From Chaenocephalus aceratus (taxonomy: Eukaryota > Chordata > Actinopteri > Perciformes > Channichthyidae), in contig CM043788.1 of NCBI GenBank assembly GCA_023974075.1, positions 19,243,928-19,307,927 on the forward strand: a stretch of DNA of 64,000 nucleotides, read 5' to 3'. Positions 36,204 to 48,751 of this stretch are shown here, piece after piece. Numbering within the stretch: position 1 is the stretch's first letter; each line of letters opens with the position of its first letter. The position numbers and the translations under genes are program-made. Under the pieces are notes generated by a model that saw nothing but the letters and a program-made list of their open reading frames with translations, had not been told where the DNA came from and ran no database searches.

Positions 36204-37581
36204 CTTGTGCTCAGTGGCGGAGCTGGGGGGTGGCTGGGAGCGGCCATGGCCACCCTCAGCTGAATCCTGGCCACCCTCAGCTGAATCCTGGCCACCCTAT
36301 TGGCCACCCCAAACACCCTCACCACAGGGGCCCAAACAATTTTAGAACATTAAGAAAAAAATGTTTAAGTAACCTTTCATCATTCATCAAGAATTAACAT
36401 TAATAGGATGTTATATTGATAATGTACTCACTAAACTTACAATTCATTTAACTTATTTTCTTCCAAAAGTTAATTATCCAAAGCCTCTGGACACCCCCTT
36501 CTATTTTCATGTAATGGTTTGGTCCTGCCTCCAAACGTGGTGCAGCACCGCTGGCACTTTCTAGCAGAGAGTGAGAGCATGTTAGGAGCAGGGATGCTAG
36601 TACTTACGTGTGAACCATGTCTCAACGACTAACAAAGTCAGGCTTTCAAAAGAGAAAAGAAAGGAGAGAAAGACAAGATAGAGGGACTAAAGGGCGACAG
36701 TATGTCATCCAGTTTTTCAAAGAAAAGGTGGGTGTGGTCTATGAGTGGTGGAAATGTGTCTGTTGTAAATAATAATTATCTTTTTTTTTACTAAGCTGAC
36801 CTTAAGTACTGTTAATATAAATATAAATATGTTATTAAGTACTGTTACATGTTTTTAATTTCACTCCTCTTTTAGCTGACATTTAGTAAATGCAGGTACA
36901 TTTTTAGCAGCTATTCATACTAAATCAGTTGTCCCTCCCCCCTGCTAGGACCAACAGATCCATCTCTAGACTTAGCAGCCCTGTCCCCCCATAAGTGTTA
37001 TATTTTCACAGCTCAGTGTCAGTAAATATTGCAGTTAGTATTGGACTACAAGATAGATGCAAGCCTGTACAGGTAGAGTGGGGGGGCCCAAAATCCCTAG
37101 CGTGTATGGCCAGAGGGCAGGACCTATAACACATTTACAACAACAGCATTGTGAGGCTGGACAAAAGGACCTTTTGACTATGTAAATGTAGTCTTTAAAA
37201 AAACAAAACATTTACTGACTTTTTTAGGATAGCTTCAAGTAATGTTGTAAAATTACAACCGGGGGCACTTGGCTCTTTCGATCTTTGCTTATCTTTCGAT
37301 CTTTGCTTATCTTTCTTACAGTGCAGACGCTTTTCTGCTTGCTCCTGCCTCTGCTTACTTTTTATGCTGATTTTCCTATTCTTATTCTCTGAAAACTTCG
37401 AGCAGCGGCTCCTGGACATTAACCTATCACTGGGACAGTTAATCTTCGTAAATAGACGGAGGTTTTCAGCCATATTTCAACATTTTTACGACGACCCCAG
37501 TCTTACAGTAGCGTGGCCTAGCAACAGCTAAAGCCTGGTAGGCTACTGCATGCTATTTAGCTTAAGCTAGTTGGTAGAAAA

Positions 37582-39115
37582 ATGCCTCCGTTCTCTACAG
37601 ATGACTTCCACAAACTTCTACAGAAGATAGCTGTGCTGGAAATGAAAATGCAACGGTTGGAAGTTAACGTGGAAGTGAATGGACTATGTTGTGGGAATGA
37701 CACCACTTTACCAGTGTTGCAAAATAATGGAAAAGGGTATGCTAACTCACAGCTAGTTAGCAGCTACAAGGATTCCAAGGAACAGGAGGGCTGTGTACCG
37801 GGTAATAAATCTACAAGTGGTAGTCCTCCCTGGAACTCTCTGGGTGCAAGGCCGAAGAGTAAATCATTTCCATGGGATTTGGGAGGACGGATAACAGGCA
37901 GAGCCCAACACTCTGAAATATGTGATGCGACCGGCTGGCCTGCATTGTTATCACCCAGGAAGAGCACCTCTTCAACCCCTAAACAGCAGTGGACAGCTGC
38001 TAAAGGGAGAATTACAAAAAATCCTCCTAAACCACCAAGTGTGCCAATCCAGAACAGATACGCTCCGCTGACCGAGAGCCGGAGATCTCTTTCTGATGAC
38101 CTGGATAACCCGTCCTCTTCACACAGCAGGGTAAGGACCAATAGCTACTCCAAAAGTAAAAGGCTAGAGGGAAAGCTAACGACTGCGCCTGAAACTCTGA
38201 TTGTGGGTGACTCTGCTGTAAGAGATGTAAAAGGTCTGTGTAGTAAGAACAACACCAAAGTACTCTGTTTTCCCAAGGATACGGTCTCTGACTTGGCTGA
38301 GAAGATCCTGCATATTGACTGTGAAGAATGTGGTTCTGCACATTGGAACAAATGATGTTGTGAAACAAGAGTCAGAAGTGCTGAAAGAAGACTTTAAATG
38401 TCTGTTGGAAACTGTCAGCTCTCTAAATGCAGAGGTGTTCATCAGTGGCCCTCTACCGCCAGTCAGAAGAGGAGTGGAGATATTCAGCAGATTGTTTGCA
38501 CTGAACACCTGGCTTTCAACTGTCTGTACTGACCATTCTGTCCATTTTATTGACAATTTTAACTTTTTCTGGGACCACAGACATCTTTTCAAGGCAAATG
38601 GAGTTTGCCTGAACAAGTCAGGAGTGAAATTGTTTATCTCTAACATATTCAATTGCCTGCGTCATCAATCTGTTCCCTCTGCCAAGGACAAGCGGCAAGA
38701 GGAATCAAAACAGGAGACAGACACAACACATCGCGCAGAAAACCCTGAAGAAGTATCACTGAGGAATGTTCTGATTATGGGAGACCTATGAAACACACGG
38801 AGGAGTCCCCACCGCCCGTCACCCCCCCCCCCTGTCAACGCCTTTGAGGATACTCCGTTCACCCTTTCACCTTCGCCCACCATCCTGGAGATTGTTGAAC
38901 ACATGAAGGAGATACAGAGGGCTGGCACCGATTCCTTCCTGGATTTCAAAGACCAAACTAAGGCGATACGCAGGGCTGGCAGCATGTCCTTTACCCCCGC
39001 CCCTCAACGACGCCCACCAAAATCACCGAAGCAGAGATGCGCACCATCTCCCCCGGCTTCATCACCATGCCTACCACAATCATCCAAACCAAAACAATAC
39101 AAGGAAGATGGAAGC
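37582..39115 (+). pseudogene. L2 ORF1 copy 2 (coiled coil plus esterase-like), frameshifted
   Basis: The first frame starts MPPFSTDDFHKLLQKIAVLE and runs through the basic linker into TLIVGDSAVRDVKGLCSKNN. A 14-base deletion after CATATTG (near 38318) shifts the frame before VVLHIGTNDVV. A second, 10-base deletion near 38758 shifts it again before the Pro-rich tail. As in copy 1, block V reads NGVC (AAT at 38597, TGC at 38606) instead of DGxH. The linker junction that is broken in copy 1 is intact here, so the two copies decayed independently. Confidence 0.8.
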
Positions 39116-40018
39116 AGATTTCCAAACCCCCCTTCCTACAGTGTAGCCCTCACCCTGCCCTCCTATGATGAGAGGAGCAGGGTGGTGGGTCCTCCCTCCC
39201 CTTCAAAGCCTGATAGGGATGTGTGTGTACAAAACGCTGCAAACTGATATCTGCTGGGTCCAGGCTCAAGGGCGTATGGCACTCTCAACTCTATCCAGGA
39301 CATGCCGGGGCCCTGCCTGCCAGTAGCTTTGCCGATATCTGTGTTGATAGGTAATAGATTAAGAGCGGTGAATCATCTTAGATACAGGAAGCGCTCAAAC
39401 GTTTGTGTGAGTTTATCTAATTTAGCAGTGATTCCATGTCAGCCACAGCTTGTTACAAAAAACATGACTGATAGTGTGTTTAACGAACTTAAACTAGCTT
39501 TATTAAATGTCAGGTCTTTGGCAGGAAAAACATTTTTAATCAATGATTTTATCACTGAGCACAATCTCGATTTTATGTTTTTAACAGAAACTTGGATTGA
39601 ACAAAATAACAGTGCAGCTGTTCTTATCGAATCAACCCCTCCCAACTTTAGTTTTATGAGTCAGGAAAGAATGCATAAGAAAGGGGGTGGAGTTGCTATT
39701 TTGTTCAATGATTCCCTTCAATGCAGGAAGACATCGTATGGAAACTTTGATTCTTTTGAATATGTGGCCCTTCAGCTGAAATGCTCCTCTCGAGCTCTGT
39801 TCCTAAATATCTATCGGCCACCCAAATACTGTGCAAGCTTTTTTGATAACTTTACTGAACTGCTGTCTATAGTGTGTATTGACTTTGACCGTCTAGTCAT
39901 TGTTGGTGATTTTAACATCCATGTTGACAACCCCCAGGACAGAGGGGCTAAAGAACTGTTTTGTGTTCTTGATAGCTATGGACTGACTCAGCATGTGACG
40001 GAGCCCACGCACAATAAG

Positions 40019-41857
40019 TAGAGATGTCCCACGTGATCGGGGGATCGGAGCCGATCACGTGATTTCAAAAAGATCGGGGATCGGGAGAAAAAAATCGGGG
40101 ATCGGGATTTTTTTTTTTTTTTTATGATTTTTTTTTTTATTATTTAATGTTACAAAACAAAAATGACCATGTTCACGTCTTAAAGTCATCCTGAGGACTT
40201 AGTTTTGGTTTAAAATTACACAACATCATGTATGTGTTGCTTTCTTTGGGCTTGTTTTCATAGACCAGGGGCCTATGCTACGAAGCTGGTTCAACCTAAC
40301 CTGGATATGTTTGAGTTAGCCGGTTGGCCTAATCCAAAACATACGCGCTCTCGCTAAACGGTACTACGACGCGGGTTATCAAGTGGATCGCTAAAGCCAG
40401 CCGTGTCCTATCTAGTTAGGTGCGCGTTCACATGAAAGGGGTGGTATTTGGAGCATTCGACCAATCACAAACATGGAGAAGCGCACTGACAGCGCAGCGT
40501 CATACTTCCTGAATGAAAAGTGAACTTTAATACTAGTCAAAAATGAAGAAGTTAAACTTTAAACATCCATGACTTAAACACTTTATCCAGGATAAAAGCC
40601 ACATAGCTGCACCTGCAAGGTGAATACAGCTGGCAAAAGAAAAAGTGTTTGAATGCGTACATTAACAGGTTTATGATATCACTGCCCCGTCTAAAACACG
40701 ATCTGACTTTAATTACATTTGTCTCGAGTGTTTCGTCAACTTAATGTGTTGCATAAAATAATACTTCTGCATACAGTATGTGACACTGTGAGTGTTGCAC
40801 GGCCAGATACGGCTCAGCTGACTCAGATAAGGAGATATACGATACATTATGATGTGATATGCCGCGGACTGTACTTAATGTTACTCTGATCCGGTTACTT
40901 ATATTGTGGCAGATATTTAAGTAAGCTTTCTTAACGCTAATGTTATAATAGTCAGATTGCTCTGAAGATGGGAGGTGATATTCTATTAATGTTCACGTTC
41001 ACACAGTCGGTGATTTTTGCCGGCCGTCTTTCCTGCGACGGCAGCTTTTCTGCATTTCCTTTCTCCTGTAATATGACTTGATCGCTTTAAACTCCGCACA
41101 CTGAGCTCTGATTGGTCAGCAGGCGGTGCTTTCACTGAGTTGAGCTCTTAGCCTGCAACCTAACCTGGTCCCGACCAGGTTAGCTGCTTAGCATATATTA
41201 CCATGGAGATCTAGCCTGCTAAAAAGAGAACCAGCTTCGGATGACCGGAAAGCCGGAGTTTTCCCTGAATTTAGCTGGCTAAGCGAAAATCCTGCTTCGC
41301 AGTATACCCCCCTGGTTGCTTATTTCTCTGAAATCTGGCAACAGAGTGGGCGCAGTGTCTAATAGTAGCAGTAAGCTAACGAGAGGCTACGTTCAGCTGG
41401 TGACTCGGGAGTCGGGACAGAGAAAATGTCAGGACTTTGGAAGTATTATAAAATTGAAAGCGAAGGCAGTGTAACAGCCAGATGCAATGTTTGCAAGGCA
41501 GAGGTTCCGCGTGGTGGAAAGAACAGAGCTACGTTCAACACGACCAATCTAATACGCTACCTGAGAAACAAACACCAACAACAACACGGCGAGTACACAG
41601 CGGCCACTCAGGTAACGGCACTGAAACAACCGACACTTTCAGAGACTTTCAAAAGGAAAGAGAAACTGCCCCAGAACAGATAACAGCCAAGATAGCTGAA
41701 TTCATCGCGTTGGATGACCAGCCGTTATCTGTTACCTTTTTTTTCTCTTAATGCATTGCATAAAGATCGGATCGGGAAAAATCGGTATCGGCAGATTGTC
41801 AAAATCAAATGATCGGAATCGGATCTGAAGCAAAAAAAGGTGATCGGGACATCCCTA
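40019..41857 (+). mobile_element. BED-finger hAT element B, inserted in L2 copy 2
   Basis: The ends TAGAGATGTCCC and (reverse complement) TAGGGATGTCCCG are flanked by the exact 8-bp ACAATAAG (40011-40018 and 41858-41865). L2 copy 1 shows the empty site. Sub-terminal GATCGGGGATCGG words occur at both ends. It is 1839 bp and carries one BED-finger exon. Confidence 0.93.
41426..41683 (+). CDS. BED zinc-finger fragment of hAT element B
   Basis: This 85-residue frame starts MSGLWKYYKIESEGSVTARC and continues NVCKAEVPRGGKN, TTNLIRYLRNKH. It has the aromatic WKYY lead, CxxC and the terminal His cluster of a BED finger, then a short tail (LKQPTLSETFKRKEKLP) typical of the linker before a hAT transposase core. 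The core itself is missing: the right end of the element follows within ~170 bp. It is the third BED-only hAT in the window. Confidence 0.6.
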   Translation: MSGLWKYYKIESEGSVTARCNVCKAEVPRGGKNRATFNTTNLIRYLRNKHQQQHGEYTAATQVTALKQPTLSETFKRKEKLPQNR

Positions 41858-44813
41858 ACAATAAGGGGCACACTCTGGACTTAATTATCTCAAAGGGTCT
41901 GAATATCTCTAAGGTTGTGGTGACTGATGTTGCACTGTCTGACCATTCCTGTGTTTTCTTTGAGAGCTCTATTTCTGTTCACACAAGTGTTCAAAAAGAG
42001 GTAACCACAAAGCGATGTTTAACTGAAAATACTAGGGAAATGTTTACTCAGAATTTTTCTTCCACACTTGCCCCTGCTAACACCTCAGTAAATGAGCTAG
42101 TAGATCATTTTAATTCAAAAATAAAAAATGTTATAGATGCCATTGCTCCAATTAAGGTAAAGGAAGTGACTGGGAAGAAAATATCTCCATGGAGAAAGGC
42201 CATGACCGTTAAAACAGAAAAAAGAGAATGTCGAAAAGCTGAACGCAGGTGGCGAAAAACAAATCTCCAGGTTCACTTTGACATTTATAAAGAGAGACTT
42301 GGCCTTTATAATTTGGAATTGAAAAACGCACGGCAATCATTCTTCTCTGACATCATTACCAAAAACAAAAACAACGCACGTGCCTTGTTTGCTACCGTCA
42401 ACAGACTAACTAACCCCCCAGTGTCAGTAGCCTCTGAATTTCTAACCACCAGGGCGTGCAATGATTTTGCCTCCTTTTTCACTGACAAAATTCAGAAAAT
42501 CAGACAAGCAGTCAGTGCCTCTGCATCAGGAACAGCAAATGTGTTGTCTCTGTGTCCACTTAACATCAATTCAGACATCATGACACAATTCCATCAGATT
42601 AATGATAAAAACCTAGAGGACATTATACAACTTCTGAAATCCTCCTCCTGCTGCCTTGATATTATTCCAACAGGATTTTTCAAAGATGTTTTGCCCTGCA
42701 TGGCCTCAGAACTACTTCATATAGTAAACAAATCTCTTCACTCAGGTATTTTTCCACAGGCCCTGAAAACTGCAGTCATTAAACCACTCTTGAAAAAAAA
42801 GATCTAGATGCTTCAGTAATGAACAATTACAGGCCCATATCAAACCTACCATTTCTAGGTAAAATCATTGAAAAAGTTGTTTTTCAACAGTTGAGTAATT
42901 TCTTGCATTTAAATAGTTGTTTCGATGTGTTCCAGTCAGGCTTTCGTCCAAACCACAGCACTGAGACTGCTCTTGTAAAGGTCTTTAATGACATCCACTT
43001 AAACACAGACAGTGGCAGAACTTCAGTGTTAGTATTATTAGATCTCAGTGCTGCGTTTGACACTGTTGACCACAGCATATTACTAGACCGCCTGGAAAAC
43101 TGGGTGGGACTTTTGGAAACAGTTCTAAATTGGTTTAAATCCTACTTAAAGGACAGAAACAACTTTGTTTCTATAGGTACATACACATCTGAGTTGACAA
43201 ATATGACATGTGGGGTTCCTCAAGGCTCCATCTTGGGGCCTCTTCTCTTTAACATCTACATGCTACCACTGGCTCAGATAATGAAGAACAACAAAATAAG
43301 TTACCATAGCTATGCAGATGACACACACATTTACGTAACAATTTCACCAGGAGACTATGCTCCAATTCAAACACTGAGTAAGTGCATTGAACAAATCAAT
43401 GACTGGATGTGTCAGAACTTTCTCCAATTAAACAAAGATACAACTGAGGTAATGGTTTTTGGAGCCAAGGCAGAACATTTAAAAGTTAGCGCTGAGCTTC
43501 AGTCTGCAATGTTCAAACCAACAGATAAAGCCAGAAATCTAGGTGTAGTCATGGACTCTGACCTGAGTTTCAACAGTCACATTAAAACAGTTACTAAATC
43601 AGCCTACTATCACCTAAAGAATATATCTAGGATTAAAAGACTAATGTCACAGCAGGATTTGGAAAAACTTGTCCATGCCTTTATCTTCAGTAGACTCGAC
43701 TACTGCAATGGTGTCTTCACAGGTCTCACTAAAAAATCTATTAGAAAGCTGCAGCTGATTCAGAACGCCGCTGCTCGAGTCCTCACTAACACTAAGAAAG
43801 TGGATCACATCACTCCTGTTCTGAAGTCTTTACACTGGCTTCCTGTGTGTCAAAGAATAGATTTCAAAAATATTGCTGCTGGTTTATAAAGCACTGAATG
43901 GTTTAGGCCCAAAATACATTACTGACCTCCTGCTAAACTATGAACCATCCAGATCTCTCAGGTCTTCAGGGACTGGTCAGCTTTCTGTCCCCAGAGTCAG
44001 AACTAAACATGGTAAAGCAGCGTTCAGTTATTATGCTCCAAATATCTGGAACAAACTCCCAGAAACCTGCAGGTCCGCTGCAACTCTTACTACTTTTAAA
44101 TCCAGGCTGAAGACTTTTCTTTTTGTCGCTGCTTTCAATTGAACTATTCATATCTTAAACTGCACTATAACTTTTATCCATGTACTTTTTCTTGTAATGT
44201 TTAATTGAACTATTCATATTTTAGACGGCACTGTAACTTTTATCCATGTATTTTTCCTTAATGTTTATTTTATTAGCTTTTCTTTTTCGATGCTTAATGT
44301 CTTTCATTTTTTTTTGTAAAGCACTTTGAATTGCCTTGCGTTGAAAAGTGCTATATAAATAAACTTGCCTTGCCTTGCCTTGCCTTACGTACAAGGTTAA
44401 GGGCTATTGTTTATTGTTATTTACTTTAAGATGTTCATTCTTAACCTATCATTTAATTTCAAAACTCTTATTTAAAAGATGTGTGTGTGTGTCTCTGTAT
44501 TCCTGATCCTGATACACTGAGAGAATGAGCTCATAGGGCTGCTGATCACCATAAGCTAAACAGTCTGTATATTGCATTACATTTGTATAATGTAAGCTTC
44601 GTTGATACTTTGCGAAAAAAATAGTTCGATATACTGAATATTATTTGATCTATTCCACCATTTAATCCCAAATAATGTAGAGGTGTAGGTGCCTTAAATA
44701 ACCCCTTATTTTATAGTGAGATGTATTTTTATTATAATAGTGATTTCAATGCCACCCCAAAATGATCACTGGTTCCATCCCACCCCACTGAAAATGTCCT
44801 AGCTCCACCACTG

Positions 44814-45229
44814 CTTGTGCGCATTAACATTTTGGAAGCCCAAGCTTCTCAACAGTCCCCTGTCTTAACTGCCAAACAACAAGGTGTTTGAAAAATGTCC
44901 CTTTATTTATAGCACCTTTCAACCAAAGTGCTTTCACAACACTCTCCGGATTCCAACTTTGTAGGACACCATCTGATCAGCTGGTGCGCAGGGATATGTA
45001 TCCCTGTTAAATACTTATCTGCCCCTTTTCCAGCGGAAGCTGCCCACTAAAACACTTTTTTAATTACAAAGTGTTAGCAAACAAGCATGTGCTTGGTAAA
45101 TAGTGTGCATACAACTGGATAAATAGGACATGGACATAGGACATACATACTGCAATAATTGTAAAAGCTAAATCATTTTTTAATATGTAGGCTATGATTG
45201 AATATGGGCACAAATAACGTGAAGGAAAA
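44814..45229. other. Spacer between element Y and the b4galt6 promoter region
   Basis: It contains a LINE-tail-like fragment near 44900-44940 (TTTATTTATAGCACCTTTCA) and otherwise nothing recognisable. Confidence 0.4.
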
Positions 45230-45974
45230 AAATGTGTGCTACAGGAAGACACAGCCGCACCGCACCGCGCACACGTTTCCATGGCGACAAGGAGGAGGGG
45301 GACGTGTTGTTACACCCACCGGAAACGGTCTCTGCAGTGCCAGCAGAAAATGAAAAGGAGTCCGACCTGATATCTCTTTGATTTCCTTTTTCATACAATA
45401 TTCTGCATTTACGGGTTTTTAATGAATTCCACGGTCGTGCAGAAACAGTGTGGAGGCACCCGGTGGCATGACAGGACTCCCGTGCCCGCGGTTTGATTAA
45501 GTAGTGCGCCGACTGTGTTGGACACACAGCTTCGGCCGAGAGTAGACTGTGGGTGAAGGCTCAGCGGTCCTGCCCCCTTCAATGACCAACCTGCAGCGCT
45601 AGCGATAAAGGGTTCGCTGCCGACACCGCAACCATGGAAGGCTACCACAAGTACCCTTAAGTAGTTTTACTGTCTCAGCCCGTAGTTAACGGTTTCAACA
45701 TGCCCGACCGGCGGTGCTTCATGCGGCTCTCAGTGGCCTGATATTAACGATACAGGCCTGCTTTTTCCATCTGGAAATTTCTTGGCAGGGGAAAGCAGGC
45801 CGGCTAGCATCGCTAACGTTTGCCTTCTCCGCGCTGCAGCTCTGGGCTTCGACGGTGCAGAATTTTCCATGACCACACCATTGACATTGTTGTCTATCAA
45901 TTCGAAGACTTTTTAACTCCAAAACATTTTTTATGGGATTCATATCGACGAATGGGAAGCGGGCCTAAGCCAAA
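45230..45974 (+). promoter_or_regulatory. b4galt6: CpG-rich promoter / 5' UTR region of b4galt6 with four short uORFs
   Basis: The sequence becomes CpG-rich from 45240 (GCACCGCACCGCGCACACG) and lacks an obvious TATA box, consistent with a housekeeping-type promoter. If transcription starts upstream of 45630, the 5' UTR contains four short upstream ORFs: 45634-45660, 45700-45741, 45869-45916 and 45933-45968. All terminate before the main ATG. The transcription start cannot be fixed from sequence alone. Confidence 0.5.
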
Positions 45975-46089
45975 ATGGTGAACTGGAGGCGGCTGCTGCG
46001 AATGTCCAACCGATCATTTCTGGCCTTCATATTCTTCTTTTCCATGTCCACCACTTGTCTCTACTTTATTTATGTGGCGCCGGGAATAG
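45975..46089 (+). CDS. b4galt6: b4galt6 exon 1: cytosolic tail and membrane anchor
   Basis: ATG at 45975 (context AAAATGG) starts MVNWRRLLRMSNRSFLAFIF, followed by FFSMSTTCLYFIYVAPGI. The basic tail before a ~20-residue hydrophobic segment fixes a type II topology. The exon ends in phase 1 at a GTCAGT donor. Confidence 0.95.
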
Positions 46090-48634
46090 GTCAGTACACA
46101 GAGGTTTACACTAAACGCTTTACATGGCATCAGTTAATGTGATTAAGTCTGGATTATCGTTATCCTCCGCAGCCTAACACGCTCCAGCTGCTGTCTCAGC
46201 CCATGATAACACCACTGGATGGATGCTAGCTAACGGGCTAACTATCCAGCTGCTTAAACACCCACCCCAGGCCATGATGCCCAGCTGGCCCTCGCTATTT
46301 TGCGATGTCAAAGAGCAAATTGCCTCTTTCAACGGCAAGCGGTAGAAATATTCTCTATATAGTGTCCCCTTGTGTTTGATATATGGAGGATATGAGCTTT
46401 AGCTAGCGTTGCTTTTTGAATTAATTAACCTTTGGCAACACTGCCAACGTCGGTGTTACTCTCAGGTTGTGAACCCAGCATCCACACCGCCTGTCCGCTG
46501 AATGACATGTGTCAGTATTTCCCATCTCCACATGTCTGTAGTTGTGTTGACTATCCAATGACTGCGTTTATCACAGAGTATTGATTTAATGGTTAATTAC
46601 ACTTATTGGACACTAATCTCGGCTCAATCTGCTCTTTTTACTTTGCACTAGTTGTAAAGATCACTCCATTAGCAATGTATTGACAATATAGTAATACAAT
46701 GCACTCTTGATGTTTATCCAATCAGGTGGTCTCCTGACCTATCCCACTGCATTTAAAAAAAAAAAAAAAAAAAAAAGTAAGGATAACTTTATGTTTTATG
46801 GATCTTTACATGGATTCAGATGCTAGATGATGCTTGTTTCAGTTGTAACATTTGGTGTGGATAGCGATTTGGTTGTTTTGGCCGTCTGCTGATTACATGC
46901 CTCGGGGAAATGATTTTGTTGACAGGAATTATATAATTATAGTGCAGACTTTTACTGGCAGTCACCGTTAGTCATGCTTGGAAAGAGAGGCAGTTATTGG
47001 AAATGTAACTGAAGACATATGTCATGATTGTCGATGTGAAGAGATAACAAGACAAGACCAGGTGGTTTTTTGTGTTCTGTGGGAACTGGGTATTGTGATT
47101 TCCATGAATCAAGCAAGGCAACTATCATGTGTGAGAGGGATTTCCCCAGTTTTGTATTGGTGTTTATTGACCAAGGTGGAAGCAACAAAACATCTTCTCT
47201 TAGCTTTAATAAAACTATATTGTTCATTGCCAATACACCATATTGGAAATATACTCAACGTACTGTTCCCACAAATACACAATCCCTGATGTGTTTTAAC
47301 TCTTACACATCTACGCTAATAGTAGGATCCATTGGGTTTTAAGATTTGACACTTTAGTTATTGCTTTAGAGGCCACAGGCTGCATCTCGTTCCAAATACG
47401 AAAAGCACAATGTTTACTGGTGTTTTGAGAATAATTTCTATCACTATATATTTAGCCTTAGATGTATTACTGTACAACAGAAAAACTTGAGTGAAGTAAC
47501 CGTGAGACAAATGCATCTCTTTACAAATATAAATCATTTACTGCTCCTCTGTGTAATGTTGAGACTGAGCATAACACATGTTGTAAATCAATGACGAAGA
47601 GGCACGGTACTTGTAGCGTGTTTTTTTTCTCATACATCTGCAGTTCATTGCTGTAGATAGTTACGGGTGTAAGTAATGTTTGCATTTCACCAAGTTAAGA
47701 GGAGAATATGATCCTATAGTATCTGGCTTGAGCTATGTGTGAAGCAGCAGTGGTGTGAATGTTTGCTTTTTACAGAATGTGATGTCGCCTACTGTATGTT
47801 TCTGATAAAGTGAATGTGCTTGGGCTCTTCCTGGGTCATCCGGTAATGCTGTTTGGATTCCACCCTCTACTCAACATCCAGCTGAGATTACATTAGAGAA
47901 CTCAGGACTAGGGCTGCTTAGTTTACCGACATGTTATCAAAATTGCAAAAATTACTAGTGCAAGATTCAAAATTGTAAAAAATATCTGAAGTATTGTGGT
48001 GCTGCAGAGAAATCCTAGCCTACAAATGGTATTATACAGATTTAATACAAAAATAGTTTAATCCTCTAAAATAAATTACATAATGATCATACCGTTAGAT
48101 CTAACAAATCATATCGCAAAGGCAATATCAGTCAATATAATTGCAAGTAGTTATTTTTTCAATATTGTGCAGCCCAGTCATGCAGGACAGTCATTTCATG
48201 CTTTGCTTGTTCTGCCTTCCCTGTGACCAATTTTCAAGCACGGAAGCGCAGAACATATTGATTTGAGTTACGCCTGGCACCAGATATAGAGGGAGCGTTT
48301 CGCTTTAAAATTATTTGTAAATCCTAAACAGAGGATGATACTTTTTTTGGTATTGTGGCAAACTTTGTTTCTGTATCCAGCAGCTAACTGTCCGTCTTTG
48401 TACGGTTTGTTATTTTAACCCCGTCACCTGCTCATCAACCAATGGGGCCTGGATTATGTGATAAAACTCTTATTATCCCCGAACACTGTGCTGTTTACCG
48501 CTCACACACAAACTGAATTTAGTGTTCTGGCCAATAGGAAGACTGACACTAGGGTGATCTAATGTGACGACGGTAGGGCTGCTCGATTATGCCAAATAGT
48601 AATTCCCACTTTTTTGTTTTTGTCTGTCCTTCAG
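46090..48634 (+). other. b4galt6: b4galt6 intron 1
   Basis: An A-run of 24 bases lies at 46752-46775. A hAT-type MITE is at 47913-48176. A GGTAGGGCTGCTCGATTATG fragment at 48571-48590, close to exon 2, looks like another MITE end. No other coding sequence is convincing. Confidence 0.6.
47913..48176. mobile_element. hAT-type MITE in b4galt6 intron 1
   Basis: It starts TAGGGCTGCTTAGTTTACCG and ends TTCAATATTGTGCAGCCCA, the AGGGCTGC/GCAGCCC ends of a very common fish MITE. The target duplication is not clear. Confidence 0.5.
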
Positions 48635-48751
48635 CCAACACATATTTCTTCATGGTGCAGGCCCAGGGCATCATGTTGAGGGACAATGTGAGGACCATTG
48701 GCCAGATGATTCGATTGTACACTAACAAGAACAGCACACTCAACGGGACAG
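48635..48751 (+). CDS. b4galt6: b4galt6 exon 2: stem region
   Basis: It follows TCCTTCAG and ends before GTGAGT. It encodes ANTYFFMVQAQGIMLRDNVR then TIGQMIRLYTNKNSTLNGT, a B4GALT6-like stem with two sequons. Confidence 0.95.

Larger units (their letters stand above)
39302..44142 (+). pseudogene. L2 ORF2 copy 2 (endonuclease-RT), split by hAT element B and frameshifted
   Basis: The endonuclease part (39302-40018) matches copy 1 up to THNK. Element B then interrupts, and the frame resumes at 41858 with NNKGHTLDLIISKGLNISKV. A frameshift in the A-run at 42792-42801 (KPLLKKKI, stop) precedes the RT core from 42819, with YADDTHIYV near 43315. A one-base insertion near 43868 shifts the last ~90 residues. 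The sequence is otherwise almost the same as copy 1. Confidence 0.9.
37255..44386 (+). mobile_element. L2 LINE copy 2, interrupted by hAT element B
   Basis: It is collinear with the copy at 8560-13739 in the opposite orientation. The leader carries repeated TCTTTCGATCTTTGCTTA units, followed by ORF1, ORF2 and a 3' (TTGCC)n tail at 44364-44386. Several small deletions and a 1.8-kb hAT insertion disable it. No clear target duplication is visible. Confidence 0.9.
36212..44813. mobile_element. hAT-like element Y with CAGTGG(C/T)GGAGCT ends, expanded by an L2 insertion
   Basis: The left end CAGTGGCGGAGCT and the right end (inverted) CAGTGGTGGAGCT are flanked by CTTGTGCT (36204-36211) and CTTGTGCG (44814-44821), a 7/8 match. 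The interior left part (36325-37100) is clearly related to element X and includes the same short basic exon at 36617. Two ~26-bp units (GGCCACCCTCAGCTGAATCC) repeat at 36249-36300. The L2 copy at 37255-44386 makes up most of the span. Confidence 0.6.

Noticed and set aside
46978..47342. Open frames of 103 and 90 residues in b4galt6 intron 1
   Set aside because: Two frames overlap on the same strand, neither has a recognisable motif, and the position is intronic.
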